This document shows positions 1 to 4,008 of a stretch of 18,716 bases of DNA, piece after piece. The notes beneath the pieces are model-generated. The model searched no databases, was not told the DNA's origin, and saw only the letters and a program-made list of their open reading frames with translations. Origin of the DNA: SIG299 sp964544055 (lineage in GTDB: Bacteria; Bacillota; Clostridia; Lachnospirales; Lachnospiraceae); contig CAZJAA010000045.1 of the NCBI GenBank assembly GCA_964544055.1, positions 1 through 18,716 of the forward strand. Direction: 5' to 3'. The position numbers were made by a program, and so were the translations under genes. Each line of letters opens with the position of its first letter. Positions within the stretch are counted from its first letter, which is position 1.

Positions 1-109
1 AGTCAAACCGGAACTTAATAATCCCGGCAAGCCCATCAATGCCTTTGCGCAAGTCAGTAGTGCCGACTGCAAGATATACCTTTTTGAAACAACAGGCATC
101 ATTCAGCAT
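1..109 (-). CDS. tnpB: IS66 family TnpB (Orf2), N-terminal fragment cut by the window edge
   Basis: The frame starts at the ATG at 109-107 and reads MLNDACCFKKVYLAVGTTDL, then RKGIDGLAGI, and runs off the left edge. The VYLAVGTTDLRKGIDGL stretch is the conserved N-terminus of the IS66 Orf2/TnpB accessory protein, usually about 115 residues, of which 36 are visible. TnpB is needed for transposition of IS66 elements together with TnpA and the DDE transposase TnpC, but its biochemical role is not well defined. Its start overlaps the last 11 bases of tnpA, the usual translational coupling in this family. No damage is seen in the visible part. Confidence 0.85.
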   Translation of the reverse strand, partial: MLNDACCFKKVYLAVGTTDLRKGIDGLAGIIKFRFD

Positions 110-497
110 TGGAGAGCACTCCAATCAGATTTTTTACAAAGTCCATGGACGCATGTTCTGTTATCTCCACAGAGATATGACTGCCGGCACGCAGAACAGC
201 AACCGTAACAGGAGCTTTGTTTTCTGGGGACATCTTTGGAACCGCAACTGCCGGCAGGGACCATTCCTCTTTCGGCACAGGAAGTTCTACAAAAGCTTTA
301 GCAGGTAGTTCAACCTGATCCATACATGCCTGACGGACTCTTTTTAAGCGCCAGTAATAGTTTGCCTTCTTGATACCATGCTGTTCACACCATTCGTCAA
401 CAGTCATATCAGTCGGGCGATTCATGCAGTCGTGGATTTGTTCTGTCCATTGTTTCAAACGGATTTGAGAAGCAAGCTCACTTTCTTTTGATTTCAT
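99..497 (-). CDS. tnpA: IS66 family accessory protein TnpA
   Basis: A 132-residue protein whose N-terminal half carries a helix-turn-helix-like segment (TVDEWCEQHGIKKANYYWRL) typical of IS66 TnpA/Orf1. The C-terminal part, with VELPVP and ISVEITEHASMDFVKNLI, matches the usual TnpA tail. The frame can be extended to 533, but the ATG at 497 is preferred because GAGGAGG lies eight bases upstream and the start MKSKESELAS fits the family. The stop overlaps the tnpB start by 11 bases. The role is accessory in IS66 transposition, probably DNA binding. It looks intact; whether the whole element is active depends on tnpC outside the window. Confidence 0.85.
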   Translation of the reverse strand: MKSKESELASQIRLKQWTEQIHDCMNRPTDMTVDEWCEQHGIKKANYYWRLKRVRQACMDQVELPAKAFVELPVPKEEWSLPAVAVPKMSPENKAPVTVAVLRAGSHISVEITEHASMDFVKNLIGVLSNAE

Positions 498-626
498 ACT
501 CAACCTCCTCAGAAGTGAAAAAGTTGGACTCAACTTTTTGACTAGACTTTCTATACTTTTTAGACGTTGAGTTTATTATCGCAGAAAGGCTGGGCAATTA
601 AAAGGTACGCACTATGGAGCGTTTAC

Positions 627-820
627 ATATGTACATAGTCTAGCACAATATGCACTTCTATAATCTCTACTCCTTTGTGGTCACAAAGTTGTTTCAATAT
701 ATCTCTAATATTTTCTTTGTGTTGATTATAGATAATTTTTTTCCTTTACCTAGAAGTGATCACTATGTGGTATTTACACATCCATTTAGTGTGTGCTAAA
801 CTGTTTGCCTTATTGGCTAT
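627..820 (-). pseudogene. tnpA: IS200/IS605-type transposase TnpA (Y1 family), 5' remnant
   Basis: On the minus strand the frame reads NKANSLAHTKWMCKYHIVI, then TSR, a stop codon, then RKKIIYNQHKENIRDILKQL and CDHKGVEIIEVHIVLDYVHM. This is the N-terminal part of IS200-type transposases, where HTKWMCKYHIVF and a later HxH (usually MPDHVHM) are conserved. At least three defects are visible: the expected start codon reads ATA (820-818, after an AAAGG ribosome binding site); there is an in-frame TAG where family members read KYRRK; and the first histidine of the metal-binding HxH is replaced (DYVHM). The IS66 element then cuts the gene at 626/627. The catalytic tyrosine region would lie outside the window. 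The gene is dead. Confidence 0.8.
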
Positions 821-898
821 TAAAATTACCTTTCATCATAAATCGACTTGAAGAACCTTATTATAACGAAAAGAGGTTTTTTGTATAACAAACACCGC

Positions 899-917
899 CC
901 TCCCACATAGCGGGTGG
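899..917 (-). repeat. Imperfect hairpin, probable IS200-type left-end structure
   Basis: On the minus strand CCACCC-GC-TAT-GT-GGGAGG folds into a short hairpin with one A/A mismatch and one G-T wobble. It lies about 80 bases upstream of the decayed IS200-type tnpA start. IS200/IS605 elements have subterminal hairpins recognised by TnpA instead of terminal inverted repeats, so this is probably the left end of that dead element. The exact element boundary cannot be seen. Confidence 0.5.
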
Positions 918-967
918 TTAATATTTCGAACGCTTCACAAGTTCAATCGTGGCACTACCCATAATCT

Positions 968-1003
968 AAAAACCGGGGAATTAATCCCCAGTTTCTTTTT
1001 TTT
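968..1003 (-). terminator. Bidirectional intrinsic terminator after the bacteriocin cassette
   Basis: On the minus strand CTGGGGA, a five-base loop and TCCCCGG are followed by TTTTT. On the plus strand the same stem is followed by CTTTTTTTT. The minus-strand hairpin overlaps the stop codon of the 54-residue gene, so it most likely ends the bacteriocin transcript and insulates it from the IS debris. Confidence 0.65.
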
Positions 1004-1145
1004 GAAAAAAATGTGTAGACATCATTATTGCCAGTAAAATCATAGCTATATCCTTGACAACATCCATATATTGCCTACTTATAAAACTCAATATCAAGTC
1101 AATAACAAGGCATACAACACATAATCCAAAAACCACCTTTTTCAT
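981..1145 (-). CDS. Small two-helix membrane protein, candidate bacteriocin immunity protein
   Basis: A 54-residue frame starting MKKVVFGLCVVCLVIDLILS and ending HFFQKKETGD. Two hydrophobic segments are visible: about residues 4-21 and, after a polar turn (SRQYMDVVKD), about residues 33-46. A charged tail follows. The start lies two bases beyond the stop of the second double-glycine peptide, and the intrinsic terminator overlaps its own stop, so it is the last gene of the peptide cassette. Known class II bacteriocins are usually encoded directly next to a small immunity protein, often membrane-bound, that protects the producer; position, size and topology fit that role. No sequence family is recognised. 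A small accessory transport or regulatory peptide is the alternative. It is short enough to be missed by automatic gene calling. Confidence 0.6.
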   Translation of the reverse strand: MKKVVFGLCVVCLVIDLILSFISRQYMDVVKDIAMILLAIMMSTHFFQKKETGD

Positions 1146-1147
1146 AA

Positions 1148-1342
1148 TCAATCTACCATACTTCCAATCATAACCAGTCCACCTATATTATATAATGCAT
1201 AACCACCTACGGCCATAGGAACGGTAACTGCTGATGAAGCCATACATGCAATTCCACCTGCAACGCATGCTAAACCTGTAAAAAAAGTACTCCACTTTCC
1301 ACCCTCAATTTCTAATAATTCTACATTATTTAATTCTACCAT
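1148..1342 (-). CDS. Double-glycine-leader peptide, candidate class IIb bacteriocin subunit 2
   Basis: A 64-residue peptide. The leader, about 15 residues, ends ELLEIEGG and fits the double-glycine rule exactly (E at -8, L at -7, I at -4, GG at -2/-1). The predicted mature part starts KWSTFFTG and is about 49 residues, hydrophobic and rich in glycine and alanine, with small-residue helix-packing motifs (GLACVAGG and GGYALYNIGG). This composition is typical of the lactobin A/cerein 7B type and of two-peptide bacteriocins, which insert in target membranes. Two cysteines are present. AGGAGG lies eight bases upstream of the ATG. The gene is 12 bases after the first peptide gene and 2 bases before the small membrane protein gene. 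Processing would need a C39-type ABC transporter; none is in the window. Confidence 0.75.
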   Translation of the reverse strand: MVELNNVELLEIEGGKWSTFFTGLACVAGGIACMASSAVTVPMAVGGYALYNIGGLVMIGSMVD

Positions 1343-1354
1343 ACAATTTACCTC

Positions 1355-1576
1355 CTATTCGAAAATACTAACAAATCCCGCTACTGCTACCGAGCCAGTG
1401 CATACATAATATGCTCCAACAGCTACTGCTCCTGTAATCCAAGAAGGTGGTCCAGCTACAACTCCAAGAACTCCAAGTGCTGTTGCACCAATACCTGCAA
1501 TCCATCCTCCTGCACTTATACTTTCAAGTTCAGCTTGTGAAAACTCACAAAATCCATTGTTTAAAACCATTTGCAT
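1355..1576 (-). CDS. Double-glycine-leader peptide, candidate class IIb bacteriocin subunit 1
   Basis: A 73-residue peptide (or 71 if the second ATG, at 1570, is used). The leader contains FSQAELESISAGG. The consensus spacing (E -8, L -7, I -4) puts cleavage after SAG rather than after the final GG, so the exact site is uncertain by one residue. The mature part starts (G)WIAGIGATALGVLGVVAG and is about 49 residues, hydrophobic, with repeated GxxxG-like spacing and one cysteine. Together with the next gene it resembles a two-peptide pair: different sequences, similar length, same composition, adjacent and co-transcribed. A ribosome binding site (AAGGAG) lies ten bases upstream, inside a sequence that can be masked by an upstream complementary segment. 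The promoter is at 1739-1712. The alternative is that the two peptides act independently or as pheromones. Confidence 0.75.
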   Translation of the reverse strand: MQMVLNNGFCEFSQAELESISAGGWIAGIGATALGVLGVVAGPPSWITGAVAVGAYYVCTGSVAVAGFVSIFE

Positions 1577-1586
1577 ACTTTTAAAT

Positions 1587-1656
1587 CTCCTTTTCTTAAA
1601 TTTTTCTTTACACTTATTAAGAAAAGTGATATACTTTACCCGAGTACTTTTCTTAA
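1587..1656 (-). promoter_or_regulatory. Candidate RNA switch: three copies of TTAAGAAAAG in alternating orientation over the bacteriocin ribosome binding site
   Basis: In the transcript, copy A (TTAAGAAAAGT, 1656-1646) is perfectly complementary over 11 bases to copy B (ACTTTTCTTAA, 1627-1617). Copy B is also complementary over 10 bases to copy C (TTAAGAAAAG, 1599-1590), which contains the start of the AAGGAG ribosome binding site of the first peptide gene. A:B and B:C cannot form together. A:B leaves the ribosome binding site open, while B:C would mask it. The complementarity is seen directly; the regulatory meaning is inference. A protein operator made of the same repeats is also possible. 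Confidence 0.45.
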
Positions 1657-1673
1657 AGGTGCTTACTTGTTTG

Positions 1674-1709
1674 GGACACTGTAAGTTTTTGCGAATTTTA
1701 TCAGTGTCC
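1674..1709 (-). promoter_or_regulatory. Inverted repeat at the transcription start of the peptide cassette
   Basis: GGACACTG (1674-1681) and CAGTGTCC (1702-1709) form a perfect 8-bp inverted repeat with a 20-base spacer, directly downstream of the -10 box of the cassette promoter and spanning the expected start site. It could be an operator. On the plus strand it is followed by TTTTT and looks like a terminator, but no plus-strand gene precedes it. Confidence 0.4.
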
Positions 1710-1711
1710 TT

Positions 1712-1739
1712 TTTATATAAAACAGTCTGCCTTTGTCAA
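1712..1739 (-). promoter_or_regulatory. Promoter of the bacteriocin peptide cassette
   Basis: TTGACA (1739-1734), a 16-base spacer and TATAAA (1717-1712) on the minus strand, within the gap after the 152-residue gene. It gives the peptide genes their own transcript even if the riboswitch upstream stops the longer one. Confidence 0.6.
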
Positions 1740-1758
1740 AGCTGATTTATAACATATC

Positions 1759-2217
1759 TTACAGGATGTTTGGACTAATTCCCACATATACATCTATTTC
1801 TGTATTTTCCGGATTTAACATATCCGTTTTCTTTGTAACATTATAGCCTACCGTTACCGGCTGTAACTTATGTTCCAATATGTACTGATTCAATTGATTA
1901 CATGCTTCCTGCAATCCTATCGGATGACCTTTATAGCACATGACCACAGCATTTACTATTTTAATTTTATTTTTAAAAAGAAATGTATCTGTTGAGTCAA
2001 TTTTCTTATCTATTGGCATAAGTAATTCTATATCAATCTCATCACCTTCCACACCGTAAGTAGCAGTAACAGGATTTCCAGCTCTCTCTGCACCAGAATT
2101 TTGAATATAGATTTCCATTTCTTTACCTATGTCTTCAAGCTCTGCCTGTCTTACTTTTCCTCTATAACTAAGAACATTATCTATGTCCAATTCCTGATTT
2201 TCCTTGATTTCTATCAT
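1759..2217 (-). CDS. GyrI-like (effector-binding fold) protein downstream of a c-di-GMP riboswitch
   Basis: A 152-residue soluble protein, no signal peptide or membrane segment. The pattern of an N-terminal YRGKV strand, a helix (AELEDIGKEMEIYIQNSG), a strand pair with GDEIDIELLMPIDKKI, and a second half with VVMCYKGHP, a helix and EIDVYVGIS resembles the duplicated alpha/beta units of GyrI-like small-molecule-binding domains, as in DUF5085-type stand-alone proteins. That assignment rests on pattern only. No DNA-binding domain is present. The ribosome binding site is CGGAGGG six to seven bases before the ATG. It is the first gene after a c-di-GMP-I riboswitch and terminator, so its transcription should follow c-di-GMP. 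The bacteriocin peptide genes lie downstream on the same strand, and readthrough could reach them. Target or ligand unknown. Confidence 0.65.
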   Translation of the reverse strand: MIEIKENQELDIDNVLSYRGKVRQAELEDIGKEMEIYIQNSGAERAGNPVTATYGVEGDEIDIELLMPIDKKIDSTDTFLFKNKIKIVNAVVMCYKGHPIGLQEACNQLNQYILEHKLQPVTVGYNVTKKTDMLNPENTEIDVYVGISPNIL

Positions 2218-2232
2218 ATTCCCTCCGATAAT

Positions 2233-2269
2233 AAAAAAGTTGCAACGATATCTTACATATCACTGCAAC
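2233..2269 (-). terminator. Intrinsic terminator of the c-di-GMP riboswitch expression platform
   Basis: On the minus strand GTTGCAGTGATAT, loop GTAAG and ATATCGTTGCAAC form a 13-bp stem (two G-T wobbles) followed directly by TTTTTT. It lies between the riboswitch core and the ribosome binding site of the 152-residue gene, only about 15 bases from that start. This is the classic place for a transcription-attenuating platform. Confidence 0.85.
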
Positions 2270-2345
2270 CGAACTATCTACACATTTCTGTTTTAGACTC
2301 CTAGCTTTGCGTCCTCATATTCCTATAAGTTTGCTATTTGTTATA
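2266..2345 (-). promoter_or_regulatory. c-di-GMP-I (GEMM-I) riboswitch aptamer
   Basis: Read on the minus strand, the conserved core is present in order: GCAAAC (2334-2329); a hairpin CTTATA-GGAA-TATGAG with a GNRA tetraloop (2329-2314); GGACGCAAAGC (2314-2304); a tetraloop-receptor-like segment ending GTCTAAA; and a second short hairpin ACA-GAAA-TGT (2293-2284 region). The GGACGCAAAGC and CTAAA blocks and the GNRA hairpin between them are the signature of class I c-di-GMP riboswitches. The weak outer helix P1 could not be drawn with certainty. The 3' end of the aptamer abuts or overlaps the 5' arm of the terminator (GGTTGC), so ligand binding probably competes with termination, which would make it an ON switch; the direction is inference. 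Confidence 0.8.
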
Positions 2346-2366
2346 TTCACTCTATCTACGAGCTTA

Positions 2367-2395
2367 ATTCTATCACTCACATATGTATTTGTCAA
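2367..2395 (-). promoter_or_regulatory. Promoter of the riboswitch-controlled transcript
   Basis: TTGACA (2395-2390), a 17-base spacer and TAGAAT (2372-2367) on the minus strand. The expected start site is near 2360, about 25 bases before the riboswitch core, as usual for a riboswitch leader. Confidence 0.75.
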
Positions 2396-2519
2396 TAATA
2401 ATTTTTTCATATTTTTCAAACTATTTTTATATTTTGTAACTCTTTATTCTTTTCAATACAATTCACTGACTTTTCCAAAGCATATCATCAATTTAAAGTC
2501 TATAATTGTACTAATTTCA

Positions 2520-2545
2520 GGTGCCGCAGCCAACACCGCAGCACC
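2520..2545 (-). terminator. GC-rich hairpin after the 213-residue gene
   Basis: GGTGCTGCGG, loop TGTTGG and CTGCGGCACC (minus strand) pair over 10 bases with two G-T wobbles, about 25 bases beyond the stop of the 213-residue gene. There is no clear T-tract, so it is a weak or factor-assisted terminator at best. The rest of 2396-2519 is AT-rich and shows nothing else. Confidence 0.4.
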
Positions 2546-2570
2546 CAAAGATTACCTCATCGACTATCTC

Positions 2571-3212
2571 TTATCTTATTCTTTCCCTATTCTCTACATT
2601 CCTTTCTCGCATTCCCTCCTGATAAATCCTGTCAAACATTTCATACTGCTCCCACTGTGACATTTTTACATCCAGCCTGTCCAATACCCTGTGAAACAGC
2701 TTTACTCCTGCTGAATAATCCAGATTGTCAAACCCGAATACCTCAACCAGCATATCAGGAGCATATCTTTCCAGTGAATCCGCCTCTATTCCAAGCAGTT
2801 CAATGTTTTCAATTACCTGCTCTGCCTTTTCTCCGATAAGTTCTTCCGCCTTTTGAGCCTCATAGTAATCTGTCAGAAGCTTCATTTCCTCATATACGGA
2901 ATTAAAATCGCTATCCATCCCGATTCTTGCAAAATAGTCCTTTACCATATCAAATGCGGCTTCTGTTCCCATTGCATCAAACGGATAACAGGCAACTTTT
3001 TCTGCCACCGTCATTCTCATATACTCTGCCTTATTCTGTGGCAAACATGACCCTGCTGCTTCACTTGTGTAATTATGTTCCAAATCAGCTTCTGAAAATT
3101 CACTCGTAACTACACCGAATTCTTCCACAACCGCTTTTTCAGGCAACCGCTTATCTTTTTCAGCTGTTTCCAAATCTGAAACTACAATTCCTAATTTCAC
3201 TTCATCTTTCAC
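2571..3212 (-). CDS. Hypothetical acidic protein, 213 residues
   Basis: No family recognised. The product is soluble, rich in glutamate and aspartate, without signal peptide or membrane segments. Residues 1-60 look disordered and charged. From about residue 65 (MRMTVAEKVACYPFDAMGTE) to the end it is mainly helical, with a Glu/Lys-rich helix around EAQKAEELIGEKAEQVIENIE and a basic tail RERNVENRERIR. The start has no good ribosome binding site (GAGTGAAAG directly before the ATG), and the same frame has a stop codon two codons upstream, so the gene could be the surviving 3' part of a longer one. A long hairpin at 3240-3280 separates it from the broken peptidase gene upstream, and a hairpin at 2520-2545 follows it. 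Function unknown. Confidence 0.5.
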   Translation of the reverse strand: MKDEVKLGIVVSDLETAEKDKRLPEKAVVEEFGVVTSEFSEADLEHNYTSEAAGSCLPQNKAEYMRMTVAEKVACYPFDAMGTEAAFDMVKDYFARIGMDSDFNSVYEEMKLLTDYYEAQKAEELIGEKAEQVIENIELLGIEADSLERYAPDMLVEVFGFDNLDYSAGVKLFHRVLDRLDVKMSQWEQYEMFDRIYQEGMRERNVENRERIR

Positions 3213-3239
3213 TCAGTAGATACAGGTGGTTTACCAGAT

Positions 3240-3280
3240 AACAGGCACCAAATGATGTTAGAAATCATCTGATGCCTGTT
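3240..3280. repeat. 17-bp-stem palindrome between the peptidase pseudogene and the 213-residue gene
   Basis: AACAGGCACCAAATGAT (3240-3256) and ATCATCTGATGCCTGTT (3264-3280) pair over 17 positions, allowing two wobbles, around a 7-base loop. It begins 25 bases beyond the end of the ABC/peptidase transcription unit. There is no T-tract on either strand. It could be a terminator relic, an RNA-processing hairpin or a small palindromic repeat. Confidence 0.5.
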
Positions 3281-3304
3281 GCTTTAAAAATTATCTTCCA
3301 TAGT

Positions 3305-3975
3305 TTATCTGCACAATTTCACTTGTGATATCAGGCTCTGAATGGCATCCCTTTCAAATCCATCATAAAAATAGTTTTCCACGGCTTCTCTGCCTGCATA
3401 AATGCTTTTAAAGGTATCTGTTCCAATCTGGTTTAACAAATGCAGAACATAAACACAGAATAAATATATCCTTCGTTTTCGTAAAAATACTGTTCGTCCA
3501 TCAGATTTTTGGCAGCCGGATAATTTTTCTCATCAAGTGCACCGCAATCAATTTGCCCCGCACAGGCAACCGCAATTTCCTCTGCCATCAGGATATTTGC
3601 TTCCTCTGCATTTTGAAGCTGGTCAAAAGCGATATGCACTATTTCATGTTTTACAACGGCAAGCATATCCTCAAACGACCTGTCACTCACAACATTCGGA
3701 GAAAGAATGCATAATCTTCGACTTTCGTAATCGGCATTTCCGACCATCCATTCTTCGTACTCGTCGTCTGATTTTCCGGTCAATTTCTTAAAGGATTCCC
3801 TATCCGGACATAACAGGAAGCAAAATTTATTCGTATCCGTTTTCAACCCAAAGCGTTTTACGACAGTCTCATAGGTGGTATCCACCAGTGTTACCATCTG
3901 CTCAATGATGTTATCATCTGCTTCATCATAACAAACATGGAAATACGTTGTTTCCCTTGATTATTTTAATGTCAT
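3305..3975 (-). pseudogene. MA-type zinc metallopeptidase, inactivated by a nonsense codon and a frameshift
   Basis: The gene can be rebuilt from three pieces. The natural start is probably the ATG at 3975 (MTLK then TAA), after GGGGG. Codon 5 is a stop. The frame then continues SRETTYFHVCYDEADDNII into the open stretch from the internal ATG at 3897. That stretch holds the zinc-binding HEIVH within VVKHEIVHIAFDQL and a downstream EE that may supply the third ligand. Near 3450 the frame ends in FMFCIC-stop, but a -1 shift restores YVLHLLNQIGTDTFKSIYAG and so on to a stop at 3305. The layout resembles small peptidase-MA-like proteins. It starts 33 bases after the second ABC gene and was the last gene of that unit. 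A shortened product from 3897 to 3433 keeping HEIVH could still be made but would lack the C-terminal helices. Confidence 0.7.
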
Positions 3976-4008
3976 ATACTGTATTCCCCCATTTTCAAAA
4001 ACATCCTG

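Larger units (their letters stand above)
1..626 (-). mobile_element. IS66-family insertion sequence, one end (continues left of window)
   Basis: The element is seen from its tnpA side. Read on the minus strand it begins at 626 with GTAAACGCTCCATAGTGCG. The GTAA start is typical of IS66 terminal inverted repeats. It continues through a short leader into tnpA and the start of tnpB; tnpC and the far terminal repeat would lie outside the window. IS66 elements normally make 8-bp target duplications, which here would be ATATGTAC (627-634); only one copy can be seen. The element interrupts an older IS200-type transposase gene. The boundary is inferred from the GTAA motif and from where the IS200 reading frame stops matching. 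Confidence 0.8.

Noticed and set aside
1617..1656. CRISPR-like repeats or a quorum-sensing direct-repeat operator
   Set aside because: Only three copies of a short AT-rich word in mixed orientation and no spacers, so not CRISPR. Bacteriocin response regulators usually bind direct repeats upstream of the -35 box, whereas these lie downstream of the promoter.
1557..1745. A plus-strand ORF of 62 codons over the bacteriocin promoter
   Set aside because: It overlaps the peptide start, the regulatory repeats and the promoter on the other strand, and has no initiation signals.
2307..2660. A plus-strand ORF of 117 codons, rich in hydrophobic residues
   Set aside because: It runs antisense over the riboswitch promoter and the end of the 213-residue gene, has no ribosome binding site, and its hydrophobicity follows from AT-rich DNA.
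3433..3897. The 154-codon HEIVH frame as an intact small peptidase
   Set aside because: Readable homologous-looking sequence continues beyond both ends (upstream in the same frame past a stop codon, downstream after a -1 shift), so it is better described as part of a pseudogene.
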